Below, in pieces: positions 22,781 through 35,200 of a stretch of DNA of 64,000 bases. How positions within the stretch are numbered: position 1 is the stretch's first letter; each line of letters starts with the position of its first letter. Origin of the DNA: Drechmeria coniospora (taxonomy: Eukaryota; Ascomycota; Sordariomycetes; Hypocreales; Ophiocordycipitaceae); the NCBI RefSeq assembly GCF_001625195.1, contig NC_054391.1:4475157-4539156 (forward strand). Reading direction: 5' to 3'. The notes under the pieces are model-generated. The model did not search any database. It saw only the letters and a list, made by a program, of their open reading frames with translations, and was not told the origin of the DNA. A program made the translations under genes and the position numbers.

Positions 22781-22920
22781 CAGCGCCAGCACAGCTGCTT
22801 CAGCGCCGGCAAGGCTGCTTCAGCGCCAGCACTCCTGTTTCAGTGCTGGAACAGCTGCTTCAGCGCCAGCACAAATGCTTGATCCCCAGCACAGCTGCTT
22901 CAGTGCCAGCACACTGAACC
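22781..22920. repeat. 20-bp minisatellite, seven units
   Basis: Seven exactly 20-bp units begin at 22781, 22801, 22821, 22841, 22861, 22881 and 22901. The consensus is CAGCGCCAGCACAGCTGCTT with one to six changes per copy. The array is bordered by GGTTCAG at 22777 and by its inverse CTGAACC at 22914-22920, so the two ends form a short inverted repeat. No gene spans it convincingly. Confidence 0.9.
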
Positions 22921-23659
22921 AGAGGGGGCTAGCAGAGATTTACACCGTTCATGTACAGCAATACTGCGGGAGTGTGCAACAGCCCGAAAAACACCGACTC
23001 ATTGCCATCATCATGTCAAAATCTCACATCTCGTAATGATGGATGAACCACTCCAATTTATTCGCCTAGGTCACCTCTACATATGCATTGCATTATGGCA
23101 CGTACATGCAACACTACACCGGCGCAGCTCATAAACCGCCTGCTTCCGTCCATGCTCTGCACATCTCCGGTCCGCAGGGTGGCCTCAACGTCACGGGGCT
23201 CTACCCAACAATGCGTGATTGGATACTGTACCTGCCTTGAACGATGTCGCCCTGGATGAATATCCTATGCGTGGCACCCATCTCGAAGCAGCCATGGCCT
23301 CACCTCACCGCATTACGGCTCGTACAGAGACGAGCCGAATGTCCATCGTCCGTTGAAGAGTTGTTTGTCGCCCCACGAACTACATACCAGGCTGTCCCAT
23401 GTGAACAGAGGTGCGTCAACTGAACACAGGTTCAGGAGAGTTGTCCTCATTTCACCGTCAACTATCTGACCAACAGCACATACTGGTCGCTTTAGCAAGG
23501 ATGTTGACAGCCGCAGAGTCGTTCGCCGTTGACTAAGCCAACAGTGCCAACGCCTTGGTGAGGAGGTCGCCCTATTGTCCTCGTTGCTTGTGCCTGGTCA
23601 GAGAGCACCGATACAACACACGAACAAACATATAAAACGTGTTACGACCACCCCACATC

Positions 23660-24343
23660 ATGGAAAAGCAAGCCATACCACATTATCAAGGCCTGCCAGT
23701 AGTCGCAAGAAAACAAGGTCTTACAGTCCTGGGGGACAACAGTACCTCTCGAACCAGTCACATCGAAGTAAACATCCACAGCCCATCCACATCCGCAGAA
23801 TCTGCCATCGAGTTTTTGCGAATGTTCTACGCATTTCGATACGATTCCCGCCACGAGCCAGTTCGTAGCAATAGCGAGTGGAGGTGCAGCATGTGGATGA
23901 ATCTTGGCGATCCCATAAAGGACACTGGCGAGTGTCAATCGCCGGCCCAGGCCGCATCGTCGCGGAATGCCGTCATCGCATACATCTCAAACGGACAATT
24001 CGAGTCGCTGACAAGCCTCGACTGGGCTTTACAGGCCACTCAGAGCGCAACGATGCAGGCTAGCGGATATATCCTTTCCATCGCCTGCACAGGGATTGCG
24101 TCGATCGAGAACTGGCATGCAAGTTTCAGGAAGGTGGTCTTGGCTAATGTCGTCATCGAAGTCCTACCCTACCAAATGCCCCACCTGTGCCGCTGTGGGA
24201 CCCACCATCATGACGTAGTTGGCTCCTCGTTGCTTGATTCTCGCCATGGAAATCGATCGAATTCCATGCTCTTGCGGAAATCGATACAAAATTCTCAACG
24301 AGGCCAGCTTTCGCGATGCCCTCATTTCGTGTATATAAAGTGA
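23660..24343 (+). CDS. Orphan open frame, possible hypothetical protein
   Basis: An open frame of about 227 codons from ATG 23660 (MEKQAIPHYQGLPVVARKQG) to a stop just before the grg-1 TATA box. It lies in moderately AT-rich DNA where such length is not expected often by chance. A CATATAAAAC word sits about 30 bases upstream. The composition (SAESAIEFLRMFYAFRYDSR, then NAVIAYISNGQFESLTSLDW) looks protein-like in its first half, but the C-terminal third looks random. No signal peptide, no recognised family. It could be a young gene, a decayed gene or chance. Confidence 0.28.
   Translation: MEKQAIPHYQGLPVVARKQGLTVLGDNSTSRTSHIEVNIHSPSTSAESAIEFLRMFYAFRYDSRHEPVRSNSEWRCSMWMNLGDPIKDTGECQSPAQAASSRNAVIAYISNGQFESLTSLDWALQATQSATMQASGYILSIACTGIASIENWHASFRKVVLANVVIEVLPYQMPHLCRCGTHHHDVVGSSLLDSRHGNRSNSMLLRKSIQNSQRGQLSRCPHFVYIK
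24332..24340 (+). promoter_or_regulatory. TATA box of the grg-1-type gene
   Basis: TATATAAAG lies about 180 bases before the start of the glucose-repressible gene, in an otherwise AC-rich leader. That spacing fits a TATA box with an mRNA leader of about 150 bases. Confidence 0.5.
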
Positions 24344-24515
24344 TACACGTCCGCTCCCATCACGGCTCATTATTAACAACCGTCATACAATCCAACCCAT
24401 CATCATCGCAATCATTCATCACAAGCAATTGCAATCGGCACAATCACAAGTATAACTTCAATTCGAGTTGACATTTCTTTTACCCCTTCAACCATCGCTC
24501 TCACAAACAATCACA

Positions 24516-24799
24516 ATGGAGACCGCCAAGCAAGCCGTGAACTACGTCTCTGAAACCATCCAGGGCGCTGCATCTGGAGCCAGCAAGGAGGCAAACAAGC
24601 AGGTCGCCAAGGACGGTAACGTCGACGTTAGCACTCGGTACGAATCCCAGATTCAGTTGTAGTTGCACACCACACATGGCAAGGCAGACACTAACATTTT
24701 TATAGACTTTCGGCTGCCAAGGACGCTGTTGGTGACAAGCTGGAGGAGAGCGGCCACAACAGCAAGGCTGAAGTTCACAAGCAATACGTTAAGAATTAA
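24516..24799 (+). CDS. grg-1: Glucose-repressible / clock-controlled small protein (GRG-1/CCG-1)
   Basis: Two exons, 24516-24637 and 24706-24799, 71 residues, the same size as the Neurospora protein. Sequence features: NYVSETIQGAASGASKEANK at the start, a KDAVGDKLEESGHNSKAEVH block after the intron, and the end KQYVKN. The protein is small, hydrophilic and alanine/lysine rich, with amphipathic helical repeats. Genes of this family are strongly induced by carbon starvation and stress and show circadian control in Neurospora; the biochemical role is unknown. The intron (24638-24705) has CTAAC near its 3' end and splits an Arg codon. A CCCCTT word in the leader resembles a stress element, but it lies too near the ATG to be sure. 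Confidence 0.93.
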
Positions 24800-27409
24800 A
24801 TAGATGGTTCGACGGCTGCTCTACTGTGCTACGGGCGGCGACTAGCATGATGTCGGCACGGTTAAGCTTTTTCGATGTGGATGTGGATATCTACCTATAG
24901 AGACGATGCCGAGTAAAGTATAGGAACGATGCTGAGTAAATATATCAGTCCCAAACTCCAAACTAAGCGTTCCTGGGATGGGTCGCGTTTGACACTCGTG
25001 ATCGACCAACTTGTACATCGTAGGCAACGATGCCCACGTCGGTCAGTTGACACAGCGCACTGCCCCGTACAATCTGCATGCACATAGGATTTTACAATTG
25101 TTCTACGGAATCGTGCTTGAATCGGCGCTTACGTACGTCAGGCTCTTCTGTGCTCCAAATTCTCTTCTGTCGCATTGATAGTTTGTCCACGAGGGCGAGA
25201 TCGTTCACTTGGGTTGGTCGGTCGTCAGGATGTTTAACCAATTTTCAGCGGGAATGAAACAACTTTTGCGCTTGTTTCGGCTTCGCTACTCCGTACATGG
25301 ATGCTGCGTCACCTTGGCTGACCGACCTTGAGCAGATATAAGGTTCAATCGCTGCATCTCAAAGGAGTATCTGCCCTGGCTCCTCACAATGGCAGCGACT
25401 GGCGACGTGTCGCTCGACGGGGCAAGGTAGGGTAGTGTGGTACATGTAGTTGTGAAACAAAGTGGAAAACTGGGCTGACGCGCATTTGGCACATGGGTTG
25501 TGTGTTCAGCCACGTTGACGTGCATGGCATTCAAACCAAACGCTTGGTCGGGTTATCCCAGCAATTCGCCCGAGTGAATTTTGCGAGAAAATCAACCTGT
25601 GACCGTCATCGGTGGCGGTTAGATTCGGGTGGGGGCCCTGCTTACAGCGCCGGAGATAACGGAAAAGGCACCAACGGTACCAAGATACTATGCACACGAC
25701 ACTATCGCCGTCAAAGTACCCACGGTGCCAACGTGCAGGCCCGGAAGACTTCGGCATGTTAGCGTCGGATGAGGCCGGAATCTAGGCCGCCTCGGTAAAG
25801 CTATCTATCCGAAGGGCGCTCCTCCTGTCTTCAGCTCGTCCGCCTGTGGCAGTACGGCAGTCAACTGGCGGCATCGGACCATCGCAGGGGATGAAGGAAA
25901 AACGCAACTGCTCATCAGATGCGCGGCAGCTTTCAATAGGGAAGCGAGTAGGTTGGGCAAATGTTTGGTGTAGCAGCAGGTATCCAGACTGTAAGTACGA
26001 GAACGGAGAGCATCATGTATTCACACTTAATTTTGCACCGTACGGATACCAGTACATAACGACTTGTACATGTAAGGAGTGCAAGTACTTATTGTTTGAT
26101 CTTCAGTAAGTAGATGCGCAGTACTCCGTACTTGTACTTGTGTTCCATGCTCCGTACTTGTCGGTGTACTGTTGGTCAAGGACGAAGTACTCCATACATG
26201 TATTACTGTAATGGGCACGTGCAGTAAGTCAATGGTGCTCAAATACGGAGTATTACTCGTACCGTAAATATGCCATATTACTTGTACTTGCTCTTGTGTG
26301 GTGTAGCACCGCTACGCTGCAAGTATTTGACGACCGTGTACAAACACTACCTACTTAGTACTTAGTAGGTGTACTTAAGTACCTAAGTAAGGTGTACTTA
26401 GTTGTAATTACTGACCTCAGTGCTGTCAGTACCATACTGCTCATGTACTCCACCCATGTACTCCGTACTCAGTACTCCGTATACCTACACCCAATTACTG
26501 GTTGTTCTGCACGGAGTACATGTACTGTACCACCACTGTCCCACTAAGCAAGCCGCACTTGCGAGTACTTACTCCGTACTCCGTACTCACGTACGCTACG
26601 GAGTACATGCCGCAACCTGTTCCTCCACCCATGCCATCGTCGTCCAGATGCGTAGACCAATGGATGACGTCTATCGGACGATGTGTCTCCACCCCGTGGC
26701 ACAACCTCGTCTCAAACGGCCGACACCACCTGAGGCGCTCTGCATCAAAAATCGCCCCGCCTCGGCTTACAAATGCGACCCATCTCTTGCCACACGCGCG
26801 CTGACGCTCCTCTCGCCTGCCTTCCGAGTGCTCGTCCTACACTCGAGCACGCACGCCGTCAAGCATTTTCCATTCCCCTGCACACGTCGTTTTAGCCCTT
26901 TTCCGGTGGAGACGGAATCAACTAGAAGACGTCTTCCTGATCGTCGCCCAGGCAGCGAGCCTCGTTTCTCTCCTGCAACCCTATCCCATCAACCCCCGTC
27001 CAACCCCCCGCCGGCATCGTCTGCCGTACGTCAGCACCTCGTCTCGGCCCCTCGCGCAATCGCAGCCTCGCCCATCACGGCGGCATCAAACCGCAGTCAC
27101 TGTTTGACTTGCTGTGCTTGCCTTTGCTCGCTTTCCCGTCACGGCGAACACAGATCCCTGGGCCACCCGTGGCTACGTTTCCCATTTCCTTGATCGAACC
27201 GCCTCCGCTCTGGTTTCTGGCTGGACCTCGCACGGCATTGGCATTCACGTGCGATCCACAGCTCTCTTTCGGTGCTGAACCCGCTTACGTACTTGGACGG
27301 CTCGCCGCTCCGCCTCCTCGTCTCATCTTCCTTTCTTTTCTCCCTCCTCCGTGTCTCTTCTTGTCCTGCTCGCGGCCCTGTCTCCGAACCGTCATCCGCA
27401 TACATCCCC
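24800..27409. other. Intergenic and 5' leader region of the AP-1-like gene
   Basis: About 2.6 kb. The section 25980-26620 is GTAC-rich (GTACTCCGTACT-type words). From about 26620 the sequence becomes C/T-rich and is probably the promoter and long 5' leader of the bZIP gene. A continuous open frame here (26420-27193) is low-complexity and ends before the gene; it is not supported. Confidence 0.6.
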
Positions 27410-29215
27410 ATGGCTTCCGCAGGTGATGGAGGGGGCTCCCTGCCACCCAACTTCTTCTTGACCCCGCACCAGCAGAACCTTCTCTTTGCTGCTCTCAACA
27501 CCAACAACCAGCAGAATCCTGCGTCTCCCACCCAGAACACACTCGCTCTGTCCCCCAACTCGTTCAAGAGCTCTCCAATGCGGCCCATGGACAGTGGTGC
27601 CCTCAACGAGAGTCCCTATCTCGACAACAGCTACGAGTACGAATTTGGCGATTCCACCTTTGACTTTTCCTTTGCCAGCGCCGATCAACCCAGCATGATC
27701 GGGGACATACCCGACACCGCCCAATCCGACTCGACCGAGAACGAGTCTAGCGAGAAGAGGGGTCATCCCGACGATGAGGACGACGGCTCCGCTCCGGGAA
27801 ACGATTCCAAACGCCATGAGAGCACCGACAAGGTTCCCAAGAAACCTGGCCGGAAGCCCCTCACGTCCGAGCCAACCTCGGTACGTCGCTCCCCCGCCTT
27901 GCTCCCGTCGCCCCGTGCTGACTTGTGGAAACTGTAGAAGCGCAAGGCCCAGAATCGGGCTGCGCAGCGGGCCTTCCGAGAGCGGAAAGAAAAGCATCTC
28001 AAAGACCTCGAGACCAAGGTGGAGGAGTTGGAGAAGGAGTCGGCGGCCACGAACCATGAAAATTCAAAGCTGCGCGCTCAGGTTGACAGCATCACTGCCG
28101 AGCTGGGCCTCTACAAGCAGAGGCTGTCGGTCATGTCTAGCATGAACAAGACCACGGTCCCGAGGGAAAAGGTCCCTTTCGGAAACGCTGCCCTCGTCAA
28201 CCTAAGCGACGTCAACTTCCAGTTCGAGTTCCCCAAGTTCGGAAGTCTACCCGGTCCGCCGTCCAACAAGCAGTCGACCCCCTCTCAACCTATCAGCCCT
28301 CAGCCGAATGGACAACTGCTGAGCGCCCAGAGCACCGGTGCCAAATCCCCTGCGCCTGTCCAACCTTCTGTTCATGATGGCCTGCCCACCTTTTCCGGCA
28401 TCTTCACTCCGTCCATGAGCAACTCCTACAGGACAGGCTCGAGGATAAGTCTGGATTCTGGAAACGCGAGCCTCGGAGGCGCCATCAGCTCCCCATCTGC
28501 GTCGTCAAACTCCAACGCCGGTCCTAGCTCTTCTTGCGGCACCTCGCCCGAGTCTTCGAACCAGTCTCCCATGGCCTTCAAACCACTGGAGACGCTCACG
28601 ACGATTGGCGAGGAGCAGAATGCCGCCACGCAGTTCACCGCCGTGGACATTGCAAGTCCCAGCTTTGACTGGTTGGCGAACCAGAACGGAGGTCACTTCG
28701 ATCCACAACTCTTCGGCGACTATCGTGAGCCACAAGACAACATTCTCTCCAACCCGAACCTCGACGAATTTTTCAACGATGCCTTCAATGCTGATTTCGT
28801 GACGCCCTACAACACAGCACCCGCCTCAATGATGCCCAAGAAGAATCTCATTGACGAAATCGACGCCCAGCAGAACTCGGTGGATGATCACCCGCCGAAG
28901 AACATGAACTGCAACCAAATTTGGTACGTTCACTCTCAAGGTCTTGCTGCCTCCGACGGAGTATTAACGCACGCATGCAGGGAGAAATTGCAAGATTGCC
29001 CCAAGGCGCAGAGCGGCGAGTTTGACTTGGATGGTCTCTGCTCCGAGCTCACCAAGAAGGCCAAATGTTCCGGCAGCGGCCCTGTTGTCGGAGAGAAAGA
29101 CTTTGACACAATATTGAAAAAATACATGGGCAAGGATGTGTCATCCAAATGCGTCGCCAGCACCCTTGGTATCTCGGTCAAGCAAGAGCAGCCCAACGGA
29201 GTGGCGATACCGTAA
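27410..29215 (+). CDS. yap1: AP-1-like bZIP transcription factor (Yap1 type), oxidative stress response
   Basis: Three exons: 27410-27880, 27938-28923 and 28981-29215, 563 residues. The basic region starts at residue 158, immediately after the first intron (KRKAQNRAAQRAFRERKEKH), and carries the fungal AP-1 signature NRAAQRAFRERK, followed by a leucine zipper. N-terminal SLPPNFFLTPHQQNLLFAAL is a conserved block of filamentous Yap1 proteins. The C-terminal cysteine-rich domain contains Cys482, 492, 506 and 515 (LQDCPK..LDGLCSELTKKAKC), then a further Cys in SSKCVAS; with the nearby hydrophobic export signal this is the redox switch that keeps the protein nuclear after peroxide. The middle is Ser/Pro/Asn rich. 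The second intron interrupts the Trp codon just before the Cys-rich domain. The symbol rests on architecture. Confidence 0.93.
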
Positions 29216-30171
29216 GGTCCGACCACGTTCGACGGCCGCTGGCTCGAGTGTACACCAGGGCACGAACAACAGGCTACTCCGCCGCTCACGCGAACGGGAG
29301 ACTTTACGCCGCCGATGGCGTTGAAGGACTTCCAAGGTTCAAGGAGGTAGCACCTTTGAATCCTTTCTGTGTTTCTGCTTTGAAGCAAGGTGCAGTTCGA
29401 GTCCGCTCTCGGAATGCTGCAGCAGAGCGTGCGCCATTCATGGCGTACGTGCTCCCATGGCGGCGCGGGACGACGAAGAGGACCTGTCGAAGCGCTTTTG
29501 TGATCACGGTGCAGCTGGTGCGACGGGCTCGCTGGGCCATCAGTTGGCGTTTGCTTCACTTTTGCCATAGCGGCCTTGATCTCTATTGGAAAGGGAAAGG
29601 GGTAAAATGACGGTCGGCGGGCTTTTCACGTTTGATCTACATAGCAGTTACGCAGTCTCCACTTGTCTCTTCCCATGGGATGTTGGTATTAATGAAGATT
29701 GTTCCTATCTCGTGACTTATTACCCTCACGCCATGGATTCATGTTCCAGGGTATCGTGATATTACGTGGCCCTTGCATTGCCACAATTGTCCCTCCCCAC
29801 TAACCGATCGGTAGTGCAGAGTATGAAACTACGATTGTACGCGCTCGAAATGTATCAAGTGGGACACCATTCACTCTCCTCCCCCGAGTATTTCTCGGCA
29901 TCACAACAGACGCGTTCAAAATGCCTGGGGGTACGGTATCATCTGCCACCAACAAAATGGCGGATAATGCCCGACATGGTCGGCCCAACTAGGTGCTCCC
30001 GTATTCCTTGCTTCTTCCGCCCAACGAGGTCGGGTTCCTGGAGTCGCTTGACAGAAGAGGTTGCAAGCGAGGGCAAGTCGTCACATGTCAGCGGCGTCCA
30101 TCGCCATGAGCAACACTTGCCAGCGGGGCAAGGTGAATGCAAAGTTGAGCTGCGAGGCCAAGATAGGTCGA
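29216..30171. other. Convergent 3' intergenic region
   Basis: Between the 3' ends of the bZIP gene and the kinase gene. Open frames on both strands lack coding character. Confidence 0.5.
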
Positions 30172-32278
30172 CTAGCTAATGACAACTCGCGCGCCTTCTT
30201 TGCCGAGCACACCCCGCTCCCGCGGCTTCGGACTGTTGTTCCGACCTCTCTTTCCCTTGAGGAAGCCAAAGACGCCGCCGGAGCTTTCGTTCTTGGGGTT
30301 GGCAGCCGAGTTGGCGTCGGTCGGGAGTGTGCTGTCTTGACGAGCGAGCTCAGACCAACTGCCGCCGCCATCCAGGGTTACCTGCACGCCGCCTGTCGGG
30401 CTCGCTACACGACTGCTAGTTGGTGGCAAAGGTTTTGAAACATAGCCGCTCTGGTACTGCAGAGGCGGCGGCGGCGCTTTTCTCGATGGTTGGGCTTGCC
30501 TGTTCTCGGAGCTGGACACTTGTCCGGAAGCCAGCGGCTGGCTGACGAGCCGACCGTCGGCTCTGACCGAACCAGGTGTCGCGGCGCCTGTCGTGAGAGC
30601 ATGGGGTCCACCGCTGGGGGCTCCTGCTTGGTTGTCGTAATTCAGCTCCTGATTTGCCTCGGTCATCCTGCATGAAACGATCAGCACACAAATGCGTCGC
30701 ATGGGGTTTGGGCTATAATACTTCATGTAGGCGGCCACGGTGTAGTCGAACGACTGGAAATCCCTTTCAATCATGCGGTAGAGCTCATCCTCTCTGATCT
30801 CCTGGTCTGTTGCATCCTCCTTTAATGGCTCTCGAGGCTTTTGCCTCCTTGCACGAGCCTCGAGGGGGGCCTCTTCGAGTAGAAGCTCCTCCAAGTCGTA
30901 CGTAGCATCGAAGTTGGTCTTGTCGGAGGAAGGAACAAAGATGGGCTCGATGCGCTTTTGCTCAAGCAGATCAAAATCGATCGACTTGAAGAAGTCGTGG
31001 TAGATGAAGCTCTCCCACGTGCTGCCAAGGCGTGTCTGGGGACTGGGGTCCATGGCGGCGCGGATGGCGTAGAGACAAGGCAGAGACACCGGCGGCTGGG
31101 TGACGGGATATTTGGGCGCCGTCTTTTGTATTTGTTGGCTGAGCGTAGCTTCATTGCTCCCGTCGAATGGACGCTGCAGAGAAACAATCAGTCACCATGA
31201 CGGGGAGGAACTGGTGCCTCGGACCCTGTTCAATTGCCAACGCACCTTGTTATAGATGCACTCGTAGAACAGAACACCTAGCGACCACCAGTCTGCGCGG
31301 ATGTCGTAGCCCTTGCCAGAGTAAACCTCTGGCGACAGGTAAGCGAGGGTGCCTGACTTGCTCGTCAGAATCCTGCCGGTAATCACATCGGAGGCAACGT
31401 TCTGGGCGACATGGTCAGGACTGCAAGACGATCCAACGGCAACGCACGGCAGGGCGGACGTACGAAGTCGGTCAAGTGAACATGGCCATCGGAATCGAGG
31501 AGCACGTTGTCGGGCTTCACATCTCTGTGGATGATACCCTGGCCGTGGATGTATCTCAATGCGCAGCCCAGCTCGGCAATCCAGAAGCGGACAGCTTCTT
31601 CGGTAAAGGTCTTTCGGGAAATGTGAAATCGTAGATCGCCGCCGCTCATGAGATCGACGACGAGGTACCTGCGACAAATGTTTCAGCCATGACAAACGCT
31701 CAATCGATCGGCTCAGGCGAGTTGGCAAGAGGAGCGCACATGTACTCGATGTCCTGGAAGCTGTATCGCAAGTTGCAAATGAATGGGTGGTTGACATGCT
31801 CGAGCATCCGCCGTTCGCGGATGATGTTGCGCACGCTCTCGGACTTGACGACTATATTACCCAACTCATCCATCAGCATCGCAGCCCCGGGCGTGGTGCT
31901 GGGCGGATGGAAAGGCCGGCGAGCCGACGAGAGATCGACAGGACAGGGCAGGACATGATAGGATGGGGGAGATGGCGGGGCGTACCTTCATCCTTGCGGA
32001 TGTATTTGAGAGCAAAGGACAAGCTCGTATCTTTACGTTCGACGATGCGAACCTTTCCGAACGCACCACGACCGACGACTCTCAACAAACGAAAATGATT
32101 GAGGTTGACTGCGAGCCCATGGGCACATCAGCACGGGGCTCACCTCTCGACGGCGGACGGGATCGACTGCCCCGGGCAGCACCTAGCAGCAGGGAGGGCG
32201 GGAAGGACGGGCATCGGCTTGTCAGCGATACATACCTTCACCGCTGAGGTCAACGGGCTTTCCTTGGCCGTTGCCCAT
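30172..32278 (-). CDS. AGC-type serine/threonine kinase, STK32/YANK family
   Basis: Six exons: 32278-32236, 32108-31986, 31851-31740, 31668-31464, 31401-31246 and 31173-30172, 546 residues. Kinase landmarks: glycine loop GRGAFGKV (27-34), Lys49 in [14 protein letters not shown] (140-147), [13 protein letters not shown] and [15 protein letters not shown]. The magnesium-binding motif reads DFN (160-162) instead of DFG, split by an intron; DFN is normal for STK32/YANK kinases. The protein starts MGNGQGKP, so Gly2 could be N-myristoylated as in animal STK32; this is inferred. The C-terminal half has the AGC extension ([19 protein letters not shown]) followed by a disordered Ser/Pro/Gly tail ending [18 protein letters not shown]. 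All five introns are 50-150 nt and every junction keeps frame. Substrates are unknown. Confidence 0.9.
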
Positions 32279-35200
32279 AGCGAGCGGCGAGAGTGATGGG
32301 TGGGATGAAGACTATCGGGTCGGTAGGACAAGAAGCATGCTGGGGATGACGATCGGACGGGCAGCGGGAGATGCGACTGTTGCCGTAGTTCGATGCGAGG
32401 CGTGGAATCGGTCGGCCGGTCGTTTGCCGTGTCGTGAATGACGGGCGTCGACGTCGGGGAGGAAGACTGTCAGGATGCGGATGGCAGTCGAGAGGGAGTG
32501 CGTAGAACTGTAGGCTCGGCCCGTCTGAACGGGAGTCGTGTGCGTATGCGGTCGTTGAGAGAAAATCGACCGGTACTGCGCGAACAAGACGAGCGCGGGC
32601 TCGGCGGACGGGTGAGAGTGCACCACCGATGGGGGTTGTTTGACGGTATGACGGATGAGTGCCGGCCGAGCTGAGGTGGGCGTGGATAACACGACCAACG
32701 AATGTGCAGGTTGGGAGGATGGATGGAACCGCCCGTCGGCTGGCGCAAGATTTGTCGTGCAGGAGGTTGTTGACAAGATTTGTCGTGCAGGGGGTTGATG
32801 ACGTTGATGGTGGAGGCTTGTGTCATTTACCGGCGTCGGGCATTCGGTTGCATTGATTGTAATCTGTATGGGGAGGGGGGGATTTCGAAAGAACAAAGAT
32901 GCAGGAGGAGTCTCCGCGTGGTGAAGGTGATGGATGGGACACAGATTCAGGATAGGCTTGGACTGTTCCCCTTCCGTACTACCCATCGGCGGCGGCGGGG
33001 GGAGGCTAGCTAGTCAGAGGTACGACATTTCGCACCAGACACCGCTAGTAACGGCATGTACACCTACTCCGCGCTACGTCGGTAATGGACGCCATTGGCG
33101 AGTTGGCGGAGCACTGTACGCATGACGAGCACAGCACAGAGTGGAGGAGGTCGATGGTGGACGCTGTGGGTGCACTGGTGAGTGCTGGAGGTTCGTGTCT
33201 CGGGTACCTAAGTACGGTAGGCATCTGCAGGTGGCCATGGCTGCTGTTGGCGGTGCTTGTGGATGCCGTGCGTTGCGGCAGAAGGATGACTGGTCACAAG
33301 AAGCCAAGTTCCAGGGCATTCGTTGGCGCCGAAGGAGAACGAGGACAGAGCGCCACGGCATTTGCCACGGCGAGGCCACCTAGTAATAACACATGGGTGC
33401 TAATTAATTACGGTAGGTACCTACCTAGAGGTTAGGTAGTACCTAGCGGGTACCAAGGTGACTGTGCCAAAGCGCATGTGCTGTGCAGCGCCCAGGGTAC
33501 CAGTCTTCCAGCACCTGGCAAGACGCCTGATGCTCGATTCTTGATGGGCGGCGGGGAGGACCTGGCACTTGGTGGAAGTAACAGGCTCCATGCATGTTGT
33601 TCCCACGTCGAAGTACACTTCATTTCTTGCCCCGAGTGCTATCTTCGGTACCCAGCAGCTCTCCGACATCTCCCTGACCTGCTGGGCTCGCGCGGAGGCC
33701 TGGGGCGGTGGTGAGGCTGGACAAGGTGCGATGGAGCTCACCGCTTCTCCGTGTCTGTTGCGGGACGGCATGCTCCCGCGCGGAGCAGCAGTAGATGTAG
33801 GTTCGTTCCTTGGATCCTCGACTGGGGGAGGGGACCTTGATCTCGCTGGCCGATCAACTAACTGTACGCTGTATCCAGTACGCCCACGGTGGCGGCGAGT
33901 CGACAGCTCCCCCGAAACGAGCGGCCTTGCTCGCACCCTGAACAAGCTCCCATGCATGTGCGTGTACACGTATCTTTATTTTCCTCGGTCAGCTGGCACG
34001 TGGATGTGCAAGAACAGGATCAAGCAGACCATGGCTCTGCATCGCCCCGGGCACAAACCCGTTCTTGGGCCACCGAGCTGGGCTGGTTTCGAGCCGTCCA
34101 CCGAGCAGCATGCGACCGTCTCATGCGGCGGTAGCCAGTGTTTGCCTCGGATAAAAGCACGACGGAAATCCATCCGTCGCATCGGCATCGTCGGACGGAC
34201 CCATTACTGGTCTGGGCGGTGGCTTGGATGCCGTGGAGGACTCCAACAAATACGAAGCGAGATAAGTAGAAACGGGGTAGGGAGATGCCGGCACAGGTAC
34301 AAGCAAGGATGGGCCAGCACTGGGAGAAGATGATGACTACTGGTACGTACCTACCTAGGTAGTAGCGTTGGGTGCAAGCAAGTTGCAAGCGCAGCGGTAA
34401 ACGGTTCGTTAGCACGCTGTGAGTAATACTGAGTACAGGTTCTAGGTACTAAGGTAGGTACCTACCAAGGTTCCACCATACAAAGTGCATACTACGACAC
34501 CTAAAAGCTAGGCGGAATGGTAGGTTTCGCCCCGTGCGTCACGTGCTGCTGAAACGTTGGTGGGGGTTCATGCATGCCGCTGCTGGTGGTTGCCGATTAG
34601 TAGAACGAACTACGGGTCAGCCAGCCCTTGGTCGTCATGAGCGCAGCAGGAATTTCTCAGGTGTTCAACGAAGAGGTTCCATCCCTACCACCATACGGCT
34701 GCTTCGTACTTTATTTCGAGCTTGCTCTGCCCCCAGTATGCCGCGTTCGTTCACGGATAGACGGCACTGCACGGGCTCCATGGCAGCACCAACGCATGTG
34801 CCATAGTACTGGCAACAGTGCGAGGACCTGCTGTCCAGCACTGCATGTATGCCAGGTACACGCATGCACAACTACTAGGTACTTGGATGTAATACCGTAC
34901 AGTACACGTTGGGCGCCCTTGTGTCGCCAAGGCGAGCAGGCTTGGGTTGGTTCGGGTCCAAGTACCGACGTGCCGCGTTCGCCAAGAAGACGGGGAAGCC
35001 GCCGAGGAGATGTTTCAGTCAAGTCCGAAAGAATAGGCCAGTCAATCCGTTGGCCACGCCAGTCCCTTTTGCGATGCTATGATCGGCATCCGTGTGCTGG
35101 CATCCGTGTGCTGTGCCGACGACTTGGCCAACTGCCAACAGGCACGGGCATCGATCTGGACGTGCCAGCCACCAAACGAATGACCACTACTCCGTACTGT

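Larger units (their letters stand above)
21029..24515. other. Long intergenic region, mostly without recognisable genes
   Basis: About 3.5 kb. GTAC-type words occur at 21240-21460. A 20-bp minisatellite lies at 22781-22920, and one orphan open frame at 23660-24343 is listed separately. The remaining open frames on both strands overlap each other and show no family features. Confidence 0.5.

Noticed and set aside
26420..27193. Open frame of 257 codons upstream of the bZIP gene
   Set aside because: Its first part is translated GTAC-type low-complexity DNA and its second part C/T-rich leader. There is no domain, and it ends before the conserved gene start.
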